Program-made: the position numbers and the translations under genes
Source of the DNA: Legionella londiniensis
Lineage (GTDB): Bacteria; Pseudomonadota; Gammaproteobacteria; Legionellales; Legionellaceae
Length of the DNA: 64,000 nucleotides
Assembly (NCBI RefSeq): GCF_001467825.1
Contig: NZ_LNYK01000010.1
Location: 48,635 to 112,634, forward strand
Reading direction: 5' to 3'
Notes under the pieces: generated by a model
What the model was told of the DNA's origin: nothing
Seen by the model: the letters and a program-made list of their open reading frames with translations, nothing else
Database searches by the model: none
Part shown: piece by piece, positions 30,101 to 38,200 of the stretch
Numbering within the stretch: position 1 is the first letter of the stretch
Layout: each line of letters begins with the position of its first letter

Positions 30101-31963
30101 ATTTCCCGGATGATAGGCAATACCGAGCTCATTAAAAGGAAAGTACTCATTCTTCTTGAGGTAATTAATGAGTTCTTGCAGATACTCTTTAAACTGATGA
30201 GGCTCACATGAAGCATAAAACTGAGGTTTGTTGCGGCCATAAACCCGCTCAAGAAAATCACGCTCTAGGGGATCTGATAAAAAGCCCAGTAAATGCTTTA
30301 ATCCCAAAAGTCCCATCTCATGAACGCAGCGCTTAAAGAGCTGATGTTCCTTTTTGAGTTCAAGAATCGCTGGTTCTTCATGTAAATGTACCAGCCAGTA
30401 CTTTGCAGCCTGACGCCAGTAATCATCGATCAGCGGCGGCAGGTAGCCTTTTTCTTTAAGCCAGCGATTGCGGGCAAGGATTGGCAGCAATTCTGCCTTA
30501 ACAGCAGTCAAAGAAGAATTACCCCCAACAATGAATTCCGTGACGAATGCATTGTTAGTCATATTTTGCACAATAAATTGTTGCTCTTCTCGATTCAAAG
30601 CGAAAGGACTGGGCAAATCGATTTCAATGCGTCGCTTTTTAGACTTGGCCCGCATCAGTGCCAGTACCATCATGCTGGCATAATATTCATCCTTCGAACC
30701 TGCGCGGCGCACTGTTTGGGGTAAAAAATTGAGCCATCTATGATTCGCTTTTGTTTCTATACAGAGACTTTCATGCGCTTGGGATAATGAAAAAAAATCT
30801 ATTTTTTCAGGAACCGTCAACTTAATGGAGGCAGCATCTTCATGAACAAGCTGCGGGTAATTTTTTTCCTGGCATTTTTGCATCGTTCTTGCAAAACCAG
30901 GGGGCAACGTGCGCTGTGCGCGATTATTACTGGATTCAAGAGTTTCAGTAGGATCTGAATGAGCCAATATTTTTAAAACATGAGAAATATCACCTGCGCA
31001 AAACCGCGCCTTTTTTATTTCTCCCAAGACGCTTGCGCTGGCAACTTTCACCAAAGGCGAAGAAGGATACATTTCATTTGCTGGAGGCAAAAGCATTTTA
31101 AAGCCTTTGCAGGCAAAAAGATCATATTCCGTTTTATCGAGTTTATAGCTTAATCCAGGGTTATCCCCGCCAAAATGAAGCAGGATAAAATCTTTTAAGA
31201 GAGAGGGAAAATCGGCATCAACATCAAAATTCCAGGCATGGGCAATGTTTTGATCAAGCCACGCGATGGCTGCATATCCTGTAGATGGCAGGCTGTTTGC
31301 GGTGGATCCAAGGTAATTTTGATGGTTAATTTTGAGATTCAGGTTAGATTCTAAAGATTTTTTTTCTCGTTCAGTCAGCGGCGATTCGCAATAAACCCGC
31401 GGTTCAGATTGAGACAAATCTATAACGCCCCATTTGGGTACTGATTTTAAATCGTGATTAAAGTTAACCAACAAAGCTTTTTTTTGTTTCAGGGCTTCTA
31501 TATCCAAAAACGGCATATGTTGTAAATGCACAGCCGCAATTTCATCTGCAGTATTTTTCTTTTTTAATTTTCCGATGCCACAAATGAGGCGTTGCATGTC
31601 TATCAAGCTTAGAGGTTCTGCGATTCTTAACTCTTCAGTCGCCATTTTTTCAAGAAATGCAATTTGCCTTGTCTGTTGATTGCCGGCAGACGGTACAAAA
31701 ATAAATTGTTTATAGTCGTAGTTATCGATATTCTCTTGTAGTTTTTGAACCACTTCCCCGACCGTGTATAACTCCTCCAGCTCTTTCATGCAGGTTTCAA
31801 AAAAACGCCAGTAACTGCCTGTGTTTTCATCCTTCCTTGCCTCAAGCTCCAATGCATCGAGCCGGAAAATATCACCAAAATATTCATCAATTGCTTTGGC
31901 AATGGTTTCAAAATTTTCAACATTCAATTTTGCTTTAAGATGAGGATAAGCATCGGCGTACAT
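21191..31963 (-). CDS. Giant 3590-residue protein with a SecA-type ATPase motor
   Basis: Unrecognised giant protein. The only clear domain is a SecA-like DEAD motor at about residues 2010-2520. Walker A is LKTGEGKSHF (about 2038), followed by a SecA-like IRYSTTGDISLFLDEQ. Walker B is LFDEFDF (about 2139). A PPXD-like insert leads to WEGFSGTISA and LQVPTNQRDLR, which parallel SecA TGTA and VVPTNRP. Motifs V and VI are SGFGRGDNVG (about 2466) and KGGRTARNGAEG (about 2495). The remaining 3000 residues are mainly helical and soluble, with an acidic stretch near 744 and a Gln-rich coiled coil near 784. No signal peptide or membrane segment is evident, and no SecA C-terminal zinc motif was found. 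GGAAGA precedes the ATG by about 9 bases. The frame is intact over 10.8 kb. A Dot/Icm-type effector or an intracellular remodelling machine are possibilities; neither is shown. Confidence 0.93.
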   Translation of the reverse strand: MYADAYPHLKAKLNVENFETIAKAIDEYFGDIFRLDALELEARKDENTGSYWRFFETCMKELEELYTVGEVVQKLQENIDNYDYKQFIFVPSAGNQQTRQIAFLEKMATEELRIAEPLSLIDMQRLICGIGKLKKKNTADEIAAVHLQHMPFLDIEALKQKKALLVNFNHDLKSVPKWGVIDLSQSEPRVYCESPLTEREKKSLESNLNLKINHQNYLGSTANSLPSTGYAAIAWLDQNIAHAWNFDVDADFPSLLKDFILLHFGGDNPGLSYKLDKTEYDLFACKGFKMLLPPANEMYPSSPLVKVASASVLGEIKKARFCAGDISHVLKILAHSDPTETLESSNNRAQRTLPPGFARTMQKCQEKNYPQLVHEDAASIKLTVPEKIDFFSLSQAHESLCIETKANHRWLNFLPQTVRRAGSKDEYYASMMVLALMRAKSKKRRIEIDLPSPFALNREEQQFIVQNMTNNAFVTEFIVGGNSSLTAVKAELLPILARNRWLKEKGYLPPLIDDYWRQAAKYWLVHLHEEPAILELKKEHQLFKRCVHEMGLLGLKHLLGFLSDPLERDFLERVYGRNKPQFYASCEPHQFKEYLQELINYLKKNEYFPFNELGIAYHPGNDELLCVMLGEINKLERFEKLKLTEFLTNDFDLQARYQFLQKLSEIAVKESWTSLVVIPELEDKENQKGDLKLLYNQYSLLNDIILHNRHELAGRKTLKEIEKESDFTAFLAEEKQDVIDEINDDIDYDSEEEVNELNFNDFDKTWPLKKGGVVQLQLQQQMQIEQNRQIQQEQQKVIINVIEDPIAEELVDYTNIDRLLGGFLKKYQEENDIDERYAPLKQEHETLLQKFFHTWINAAPKVDAQHVIKFMTQDAAKALLRKHGKLASGLNLDNLPKGFYTQRSKNGHLILCYSPELSYVNTQTNLTINLDARKPKAESWEGDFRQFDLKQYLSKNKLDESAWKHIKLFAQLQLEQKDYSKEYELFKINNPSLKLEQSSILSSVFGSKVGAKQKILNNWLIFLQAWHYAGEEGVKQFLALDEKTIRLSNQEISQLLFKNQPKELQIWLDQHRFDEKFLRAIGQVYYRYGDSGVTLLLRKFSQIENALGEGFFAVFHQSVLSTTNTFNCFMSPACFKTLDDMMTKLNPNQALGKKLALQAVLTKQMQGVDWESIETLWRGFDYFTAELEQLGLELKGNEFDAVEPGNMLICMDRILASLKHIPNADEQQRFLASLGKLDLTHGGVHYALQHENFKRFSEDLKLYDFAGGTPTYAPDLTNLYQWGMGDAPLNIKRALASQSRFSHEAYRTLVQALGNAELVSRHYLIWLFYTQYNAHDINDILQTLQKVDATQFQLIALHLHQAVYVLGNQQLNLSLEAMAALTEFMKQQNIGNILKQYPNGTFLEAFSILYQCEHREKKDFDKLYALFAKGAEGSLKPDIGYPESLYLAGFKLATLFGVYNTDNLKQFYEATHEIKPVVMQELNLLIRQLLSIDYQNSDLSALESHENWQAFIDCLKAMNKEPGKTAGFRIRFIESLNEQNILFKYSKNGEFRALTTREQDGPHELNFFVDHEARLWNFIKGHIAVPIESDAKEALQPIMRFLKRLQLNRTYLNEIEPLLSTLEKTDEGKYWSASYFYQMLRALQPENEEISFPISLLKVLLKEQAISAKSIDSVERNFPNSLEIAIKNILKNTVFERDEQARLCQLALREFNWQGRIALVNQIMATLSTETYAASRGHVLEILAKAKHNNELESRFHSCCWLLQHAEGSGLSDWSDITAIWMKALSAREHEEKLYSQIKSSIQDEKKQALILKIIAYSALHPGLKDHDVYEYELNKKAPKLVSRLGEMALEDLASLAACYPRQPSPAAEDILRLLKKQKDNHLSFKECLDGYLRHPYSLLRVDYGTVSAMREVDLQRMISEATVMQGEKKTSLSLSDASRLTLIFAHLKHLENGSERIDGYEHSVAHMSQEELAKAYQELSDKTRKHPDSTQYAAQIWAVLFEVMGRTTQKYPHLAQQFSLIANDSCMNAQSRIVLLKTGEGKSHFIAMRAARHAGLGKTVDVCTAKRTLAERDLEDYKAFFDYLNLKTAYIHPKSSHDDYVKSQIRYSTTGDISLFLDEQSYSGTPVRIEIHKRVALFDEFDFIRFEEGTKTEYNYARPTGKTPKQMTWFYQEVNAFYKQNETFLMQTKTIDVKILQEFYKALKQAAEGNEERENILDRIVRDPLQLVQWLQAAHETHALEWGVGFTVREENIEVGDESYPMREIIPLSSDNQKMIGSTFSAGVQQLLAVRLNTEARQRGEAQNFHIHPESNIISSQVAAQRMRELWGQWEGFSGTISAAQAAALHAEQGTEVLQVPTNQRDLRLWHKPRFYENENQRLDALVKQIRICLKNRQSILFSCKNDKHVKTIEAQLKQKLTEQELKQFIFYTNEEHRSAPEVLKDKEILEQWRGGKKQQAVGLVASGFGRGDNVGVEAVFLFDVSDTNDKLQKGGRTARNGAEGEVFQFYINSELENEEFALLQQVNFLAKKSMAEVDEKLKQVAGSSDAERCFERVMLLREYVFALQNAANQGYRSYLAQLSSWGMENLGQIDDPKIRSELTSKFSALLKELDKKWIDISSDHKLGVNKKIAAIGQEIERGTHIFSNQCQQALKQDIKPLQLNRHAKTRIQLVVPRPEQKHSMRDWAKAEICRVLAKFDAHDAKLEKTIPGWLAILEKNEARLMEFARDAASCDSFSQFLQKLRIAVEQIEKPSKEWQSILDHSEIEIPEGRLFDGVSANTKLACKKALNNLLPEHQEGILQFLRAPSLLPAEKRWHAALPVIQHLGDLQKFTVHEQEMWVGEYIEHLPELMHMHQDAPYELKLRLKHSKHLGYRHFDAIWRLVKAFDLKQGELDPALRQLNIAIQNAPEQRLRALAQLENWAGTLPKEERVPFLLDFCQVMEHCKEGENWDTFLTLMKQTNTWWAKGDGEYTQELRALWQELALRKHSLGSLNGFLQWSIKLGGKSWFEVTTICFKAMSIDAIVMHSRQLLELWNHLDTILTTKQEKNEQFGGYAVSLESMRHFIENRLNNQKEGLLRALSGLNHTRLMKLLDDTEKYKEAFDCQPELLAALMEYLSDESIPLAKIDLLTELLMRVHQYRQNHQNADITVLLRGIERFKGKEEAILHSLLKLFDGTITAMPLFDNAAEFLATKIVSEEAREDVLKVMKRFYEVASRNNSKPEAMFGDASLTEYFEFVNQHTQKERSIYMHLHYQQVFNKDDAVSETQIGEETLWDMESNNQLLSLAYERYTNHTKTLLGEPCKSVHRISDLTGGQHSELLRLTDELATIADPSASVFEPNTDFNQLQSDLNMLLAKYRSCWFKSITRRMECDQIQQGIDDSFNAGIDGQSRYQAVLTAIMQTKMLILEADLQENTLRPRWFKINRGGESRLLNTLNQMQDMVLRHWSKDKTHLQQFQVYQQVHQEQFKSLAGSLFTALSNHCEETYLSPDDPRNNDILRKIGNFFSNPARHREALRKISNAVFNFKEAHAGDEAITEEKLSNLIKTLREGMSAVPGHIKPLVNELLSRGDAMIAHCKGKNELLAVQRMFV

Positions 31964-32293
31964 AGTAACGATCTTCCAAGTATTGAGATAGAATTAGGGC
32001 AATGTTGTTTGTTGCGTAATTACATCTGCTTAAATTATGGATGGTTAGTATAAATTAAATACTTTATTTCAGCAAATATAATTCTGGACTTTGGCCATTT
32101 TTGATTTTTGACTTAAATCAATCTAAATTGTTGATTTGTCATCCCCGAGAAAGCAGGATCCATGTACAAATTGGCATATAATTGTCTTGAAAGATAGATT
32201 CCCGCCTTCGCGGGAATGACAATATCAAAAATCGCTAAAGTCGAGTTAATTTACGCTTGCTTAATCGGTCATAAAAAAATCAATAATAAAACT
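31964..32293. other. Gene-free interval between the giant gene and xseA
   Basis: This 330-base AT-rich interval separates two divergent genes and should hold both promoters. The first 170 bases show no convincing paired -35/-10 boxes, and no PmrA-like or CpxR-like direct repeats were found next to the giant gene. Bases 32136-32222 are a palindromic repeat, described separately. An open frame running into xseA from 32216 begins inside that repeat and is not considered coding before 32294. Confidence 0.7.
32136..32222. repeat. Palindromic REP/MITE-like element with inverted ends
   Basis: An 87-base element opens with TTGTCATCCCCGAGAAAGCA and closes with GCGGGAATGACAA; the outermost 12 bases are inverted repeats with one mismatch. 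The right half contains a strong hairpin, ATTCCCGCCTTCGCGGGAAT (32199-32217), with a CTTCG-type loop. The left half is a degraded copy (CATCCCCGAGAAAGCAGGATC). This is the widely dispersed proteobacterial repeat with a GTCATTCCCGCGAAGGCGGG core. It lies just upstream of xseA and could end or stabilise transcripts. Confidence 0.75.
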
Positions 32294-33610
32294 ATGCAAA
32301 TATTAACTGTCAGTGAACTAAACCGCGCGGTTCGAAATCTGCTCGAATTTGAAATGGGTGAAATCAGTGTAAAAGGTGAGGTTTCTAATTTAAGTAGACC
32401 TTCTTCCGGACATTTCTATTTCACTCTGAAAGATGAACATGCGCAGCTGCGCTGCGTATATTTCAGAAACCGCCACCATACTGCTCCTTGCAGCTTGCAG
32501 AACGGCTTGCAAATGATGGCTAAAGGAAAATTGAGCATTTATGAAGCCCGCGGCGATTACCAGCTGATTGTTTCTGAACTTTCTGAAATGGGCGAAGGTG
32601 ATCTGTTTCGCCAATTTGAGCTTTTAAAAAAGAAACTGGCGCTATCGGGTTTATTCGATACTGCAAAGAAAAAACCTTTACCCCGATTTCCGCGATCCAT
32701 CGGCATCATCACATCAAGCAGCGGCGCTGCACTCCGCGATATCTTAACCACTTTAAAAAGACGATATCCGATTGCAACAGTCATCGTTTATGCCAGTGAA
32801 GTACAGGGCAAGCAGGCAGCACCTCAATTGATTAAGGCGCTAAAAGCCGCAAACCTGGATAAACGATGTGATGTTTTAATTCTGGCTAGAGGGGGCGGCA
32901 GCATAGAAGACTTATGGGCATTTAACGACGAGAAATTGGCTTATGCCATTGCTGAAAGTTCCATTCCTGTTGTTTCCGGCGTCGGCCATGAAACAGATTT
33001 TACCATTGCAGACTTTGTTGCAGACTTTAGGGCAGCAACCCCAACCGCCGCGGCAGAAACGATAACTCCAAGTTACACTGATCTGTTCAATTACCTAAAG
33101 GATATGGAGACAAGGTTGTATAATGCAATCCTTCGGCTCCTGCAGCATAAAAAATTGTTGCTGAAGCATCAAATGGAAAAAATCATCGCGCCCAGGTGGC
33201 TGATTGAAACCCAATGGCAAAAACTTGATTACCTGACCAATCATTTACATCGCAATATGCAGCATAGCTTGCAGGAAAAAAAACATAGGCTGCATTTTTT
33301 ACTCAATCGCTTAAAGCATCAAAATCCCAGAATCTTATTAGCGCAAACTAAAATACACCTGAAGTTGCTTGAAGAAGAAATAAAACGGCATGCCATGCGG
33401 CAAATTACTATTTATCGGCAGCATTTGCAGACCTTGCTTGCCACTTTGCATGCGGTCAGCCCTTTAGCTACACTCGATAGAGGGTATGCGATTGTCAGCC
33501 ACCAACAAAAGATCCTGTTTTCTTCAAGTCAGGTTGAAATAGGCGATGAAGTCGATATACGCCTGGCGCAAGGAACATTGTGCGGTAAAATTACGGGAAA
33601 AGGAGATTAA
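32294..33610 (+). CDS. xseA: Exodeoxyribonuclease VII large subunit
   Basis: Catalytic subunit of ExoVII, a single-strand DNA exonuclease that degrades to oligonucleotides together with XseB. The N-terminal OB-fold begins at LTVSELNRAVRNLLE and includes VSNLSRPSSGHFYFTLKD. The catalytic domain has GIITSSSGAALRDIL, LARGGGSIEDLWAFNDE, GVGHETDFTIADFVAD and RAATPTAAAE. The long coiled-coil region and the C-terminal LDRGYAIV follow. The ATG at 32294 aligns with the family and gives 438 residues. An upstream in-frame ATG at 32216 lies in the palindromic repeat and is rejected. The Shine-Dalgarno is weak. The M23 peptidase gene follows 4 bases after the stop. No xseB is in the window. Confidence 0.96.
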   Translation: MQILTVSELNRAVRNLLEFEMGEISVKGEVSNLSRPSSGHFYFTLKDEHAQLRCVYFRNRHHTAPCSLQNGLQMMAKGKLSIYEARGDYQLIVSELSEMGEGDLFRQFELLKKKLALSGLFDTAKKKPLPRFPRSIGIITSSSGAALRDILTTLKRRYPIATVIVYASEVQGKQAAPQLIKALKAANLDKRCDVLILARGGGSIEDLWAFNDEKLAYAIAESSIPVVSGVGHETDFTIADFVADFRAATPTAAAETITPSYTDLFNYLKDMETRLYNAILRLLQHKKLLLKHQMEKIIAPRWLIETQWQKLDYLTNHLHRNMQHSLQEKKHRLHFLLNRLKHQNPRILLAQTKIHLKLLEEEIKRHAMRQITIYRQHLQTLLATLHAVSPLATLDRGYAIVSHQQKILFSSSQVEIGDEVDIRLAQGTLCGKITGKGD

Positions 33611-33614
33611 CAGC

Positions 33615-34490
33615 ATGAATTTTGCAAATAAACTAATCAGTTCCTGGGCTTTATTCTTATTTTCTACAGGCAGCATATATGCCGCAAATCTGCCGGAAAA
33701 CCATGCAGTCAACGGCGGCCTTACAATTGTACCCATAGATATCAAGGAGAAACCTGAAGTATTTTACAAAAATTGCCGCATTGCTGTCACTGAAAGCCCC
33801 AAGCCAAATCAATGGCTGCTGGTGGTTGGAGTTCCCCTCGATAATAAAAACCCAATACAGGAATTAGAAATGATTAAGCCGCATCGAGGCAGCATTCCTT
33901 TTCACGTTAGCAATAAATATTACCCAACCCAGTCTTTAACCATCAGCAATCAGCGTAAAGTTGATCCGCTAAAGGCAGATCGAAAGCGCATTGAAGATGA
34001 AAAAAAACGTATGGCTGATATTTTTGCCCAATATTCAGGAGAAAATCCTTTCAAAGAATCATTTTCAGCCCCTGTACATGGCCCAATCAGCAGCCTTTTT
34101 GGCTTAAAACGGGTATATAATAAAAAACCGCGCGCACCCCATACTGGATTAGATGTCGCAGCACCTGAAAACTCCCCGGTGAAAACCATCAGTCGGGGTA
34201 CAGTTGTTGATGTGCATGATTATTTTTTTACCGGTAATACTGTTATTGTTGATCACGGCATGGGTATTTTTTCTCTATATGCCCATCTAAAGGATACTCA
34301 TGTGGAAAAAGGCCAAAAACTGAAGAAAGGCGATTTAATCGGTACAGTAGGAATGACAGGCCGTGTTACAGGACCGCATTTACACTGGTCCATGATCATG
34401 AATGAAACATTTGTTGACCCTTTGCTTTTTGTCTCAGCCCAAGAAATTCGCACGATATCTGAGAAACCCCAAAAAAAGGATGGACAGTAG
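33615..34490 (+). CDS. M23-family peptidoglycan endopeptidase, exported
   Basis: Periplasmic LytM/M23 zinc peptidase, probably cutting peptide cross-links of the wall. The 291-residue product has a signal peptide (WALFLFSTGSIYA ending near residue 23), a middle domain of about 110 residues resembling the N-terminal domain found before M23 domains (AVTESPKPNQWLLVVGVPLD), a helical linker, and a complete M23 domain. His176 and Asp180 in HTGLD and His255/His257 in HLHW are the expected zinc and catalytic residues, so it is likely active rather than an EnvC/NlpD-type activator. The start at 33615 has AGGAG 9 bases upstream, inside the end of xseA. The two genes form an operon. Confidence 0.93.
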   Translation: MNFANKLISSWALFLFSTGSIYAANLPENHAVNGGLTIVPIDIKEKPEVFYKNCRIAVTESPKPNQWLLVVGVPLDNKNPIQELEMIKPHRGSIPFHVSNKYYPTQSLTISNQRKVDPLKADRKRIEDEKKRMADIFAQYSGENPFKESFSAPVHGPISSLFGLKRVYNKKPRAPHTGLDVAAPENSPVKTISRGTVVDVHDYFFTGNTVIVDHGMGIFSLYAHLKDTHVEKGQKLKKGDLIGTVGMTGRVTGPHLHWSMIMNETFVDPLLFVSAQEIRTISEKPQKKDGQ

Positions 34491-34533
34491 GCTTTGTTAG
34501 CAAAGCGCAATATGGGAAGAGAGATTTATTGTT

Positions 34534-34563
34534 CCCGGATTAAGATCTTCGGTCTACGCCGGG
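34534..34563. repeat. REP-like hairpin between the M23 and rhomboid genes
   Basis: CCCGG at 34534-34538 pairs with CCGGG at 34559-34563, and the interior holds a smaller foldback around ATCTTCGGT. The sequence resembles the dispersed repeat with CCCGGATTA...CCGGGCTAC ends, here with a diverged middle. It lies in the 95-base gap between two co-oriented genes and could attenuate read-through. Confidence 0.4.
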
Positions 34564-34585
34564 CTACCTAATCTGGTTTAAATAT

Positions 34586-35161
34586 ATGCTCCAAGAATTA
34601 ACCATCAGCATGCAAAGGATTGTTTATCAAACCCAGGCGAATCTGCCGACCCTTGGCATCATCATACTCATTCCCTGGATAACGTATATCCTTACCCTTT
34701 TGAACAGGCGGCTGTTATGTCTTGGCATTTATCCACGCAGGATGCATGGTTTATTGGGTATTGTATTTTCTCCCTTTTTACATGCAGATTTTAACCATCT
34801 TTTTTTTAATACAATCCCGCTGCTTGTGTTGAGCAATTTTTTGCTTATCAATGGCCTTGCTTATTTTATTTGGGTGACAGCTGCCTTAATCCTCATCAGT
34901 GGATTATTGCTCTGGTGTTTTGGCAAGCCTGGCTTGCACATCGGTGCAAGTGGCGTCATTACAGGGTATTGGGCAATTCTGGTCAGCGATATTTACCAGC
35001 AAGGAACCCTGACAGCTACCCTGCTTGGCATCATCAGCGCCTATTATTTTGCAGGCATTTTTTTAGGCGTCTTTCCCGGCAAAAAAGGCATCTCCTGGGA
35101 GGGACATTTGTTTGGTCTTCTTGCCGGATTTGGTTTAAGTTATTTTCTTGCTGCAATTTAG
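34586..35161 (+). CDS. Rhomboid-family intramembrane serine protease
   Basis: Six-helix inner-membrane protease of 191 residues. The three rhomboid hallmarks are present: HADFNHLFFN in helix 2, the nucleophile Ser122 in IGASGVITG of helix 4, and the partner His174 in WEGHLFGLLAGF of helix 6. This is the minimal six-helix core, without cytosolic extensions. The first ATG is used; a second at 34610 would shorten the N-terminus by eight residues, and neither has a strong Shine-Dalgarno. It follows the xseA-M23 pair on the same strand and precedes mfd. Substrates cannot be predicted. Confidence 0.93.
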   Translation: MLQELTISMQRIVYQTQANLPTLGIIILIPWITYILTLLNRRLLCLGIYPRRMHGLLGIVFSPFLHADFNHLFFNTIPLLVLSNFLLINGLAYFIWVTAALILISGLLLWCFGKPGLHIGASGVITGYWAILVSDIYQQGTLTATLLGIISAYYFAGIFLGVFPGKKGISWEGHLFGLLAGFGLSYFLAAI

Positions 35162-35251
35162 GTTCTGCGCATGCCATCAATTATTTACCATTTTTTGTAT
35201 AATGTGATATATACTTTCGCTTTTGTAAAAACTACGTGTTAACGCTTTATC

Positions 35252-38200
35252 ATGTCCAAATCGATTTTAATTCCTGCAACTTCCAGCAAATTTCAAATCT
35301 GGGGCCAACTGCACGGCAGCAGCCTGTCTTTAGCTCTGGCAGAATTTTGCGAGAAAACTTCAGGAATAAAACTTGTTATTGCTCCGGATAATTTCACTGC
35401 AGGCCAGCTTCAGGAAGAAATCCGTTTTTTTCTGGCAAAAGATAATAACCCTCAGGAAATTTTGGTTTTCCCGGATTGGGAAACTTTGCCCTATGATCAG
35501 TTTTCGCCCCATCAGGACATTATCTCAGAGCGTCTCTCTACCCTAAATCGCCTTTCCCAAACCGCTAATGCCATAGTCATCAGTGCTGTAAGCACGCTGA
35601 TGCACCGTATCTGCCCCCAAACATTTTTGCATCAGCACAGCCTCGTTCTCAAACATGGGCAAAATTTAAATATCGAACAGTTTCGAAAGCACGTGCAGCA
35701 TGCGGGCTATCATTGCGTCAACAAAGTTCTGGAACACGGAGAATTTGCCGTTCGCGGTTCAATAATTGATATTTTTCCGATGGGAAGTCATCTACCCTAT
35801 CGAATCGAATTATTTGATACTGAAGTGGAAAGCTTGCGCCAATTTGATCCAGAAACACAGCGAACCATCGACAAGATCAAAGAGATTCAACTGCTGCCTG
35901 CTCGTGAATTTCCCTTAAACGACCAAAGTATTACTTTATTTAGGCGCTCATTTCGCGAACAATTCTCCGGCAACCCAAGTCTTTGTCCTGTTTATGAGGC
36001 AGTGAGCAATCATCAGTTTCCCCATGGCATTGAGTATTATTTGCCATTATTTTTTGAAAGCAGCGCTGTCTTTTTTGATTATTTACCTGAAAACTCCACC
36101 GTTTGCCTGATTGAGTCAATACCGGAGCAGGCAGAGCAATTCTGGCAGGAAGTCAATAAGCGTTATGAGCAGCGAAGCTATGATATCACGCGCCCAATCC
36201 TGAAGCCCAATCAGATGTTTATATCACCAACCGAATTCCTGACTTCCGCCAGGCAATACCGGCAATTGCGTATTTATCACCAAACCCAGGATAAAAAAGG
36301 AGCTCATAATTTCAACATAAAAAAAGCGCCTCCCTTGCCGGTTGACCGACAGTCGCCTGAACCATTACAGAGTTTGCGCAAGCATATGGAAGAAGACACC
36401 TGTCGATACCTCATCGTTGCAGAAAGCCCAGGACGCCGGGAGGTATTGCTGGATCTTCTGAAACAAAGCGGCATCAGTCCTAAAATTCAGCCAACATGGC
36501 ATGATTTTCTGCATGACGACAGCAAAATCAACATAGCGGTGGGCCCTTTAATCTCCGGCGCAGAATTATTGGACAAGCATATTTCGATTATTGTTGAATC
36601 TCAATTATTTGGCGAGCAAAGTACCCCCCAAAGACGCAGTGCCTCAAAAGCAATCGATCCGGATTTAATCATAAGGGATCTGGCAGAGCTTCGTATTGGC
36701 GCGCCCGTCGTGCATCTTGAGTTTGGCGTGGGCCGTTATCAGGGATTACAAACCATTAAAAATCAGGGGCACCTCAATGAATTTTTAATTTTATCCTATG
36801 CAGGGGATGATAAGATATATGTTCCGGTCACCTCGCTTCACCTGATTAGCCGCTACACGGGCGCCGACAGCGAACATGCGCCATTGCATCGCCTCGGCAG
36901 TGATCAATGGCAGAAAGAAAAGAAAAAAGCAGCCGAAAAAATACATGACGTTGCCATAGAATTACTCGATATTTACGCCAAACGGGAAGCAAAAGCAGGT
37001 TTTACCTACCGTTTCGATGAGTTTGAATACCAGCGTTTTGCCAGCGGCTTTCCTTTTATTGAAACTGCAGATCAGCTGCGTGCCATTCAGGAAATCATCA
37101 AGGATATGGAATCACCCCGTCCGATGGATCGCCTAATCTGCGGCGATGTTGGATTTGGTAAAACAGAAGTCGCCATGCGTGCGGCTTTCCTTGCTGTACA
37201 GAATGGCAAGCAGGTTTGTGTTCTGGTACCAACCACCCTGCTTGCCGGACAACACTTTGAAAATTTCCGCGATAGATTTGCTGATTTCCCCATAACCATT
37301 GAACTGCTTTCCCGATTTCGTAGCGGCAAAGAAGCGGATCGTGTGATTGAGTCGTTAAAAGATGGACGGGTGGATATTGTTATTGGTACCCACAAATTAT
37401 TCCAGAAAAATATTCATTTCAAAAATTTGGGTCTTTTAATTATTGATGAGGAACACCGTTTTGGTGTTAAGCAAAAAGAACATATTAAATCACTCCGTAC
37501 TCAGGTAGATATACTGTCTATGACCGCAACGCCTATCCCGCGCACCCTGAATATGGCCATGGCAGGGATTCGGGACATTTCGTTAATTTCCACACCTCCT
37601 GCCAAACGCCTTGCGATTAAGACTTTTTGGCAGGAGCGAAATGATTTTGTATTACGGGAAGCTGTATTGCGTGAAATCCTCCGGGGAGGGCAGGTTTTTT
37701 TCCTGCATAATAATATTGAGACCATTGACCGGATCGGTCAGGATATTCAGGCTCTGGTTCCAGAAGCGAAAGTAAAATGCGCCCATGGCCAAATGCGTGA
37801 ACGCGAACTGGAACGCATCATGTCTGATTTTTATCATCATCGCTTCAATGTGCTGGTATGCACAACCATCATTGAAACCGGTATTGATATCCCGACCGCC
37901 AATACGATTATTATTGACCGCGCGGATAAATTTGGCCTCGCCCAGCTTCATCAACTACGTGGCCGCGTAGGCCGCTCCCACCACCAAGCCTATGCTTATT
38001 TGCTGACACCAAATAGAAAATTATTAACGGCAGATGCGATAAAACGGCTTGAAGCCATTGTCTCTCTGGAGGATCTGGGAGCAGGATTTACTCTTGCGAC
38101 CCATGATCTTGAAATCCGTGGAGCGGGTGAATTGCTGGGTGAAGAGCAAAGCGGAAACATGCATGCAATCGGCTTTAATTTATTCATGGAAATGCTCGAT

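Noticed and set aside
31964..32135. PmrA- or CpxR-type regulatory boxes upstream of the giant gene
   Set aside because: The TTAA-type direct repeats and the GTAAA-N5-GTAAA pattern known for Legionella effector genes were looked for and not found.
32216..32293. An N-terminal extension of XseA by 26 residues
   Set aside because: It would begin within a palindromic repeat, has no ribosome binding site and does not match the family N-terminus, which begins at the ATG at 32294.
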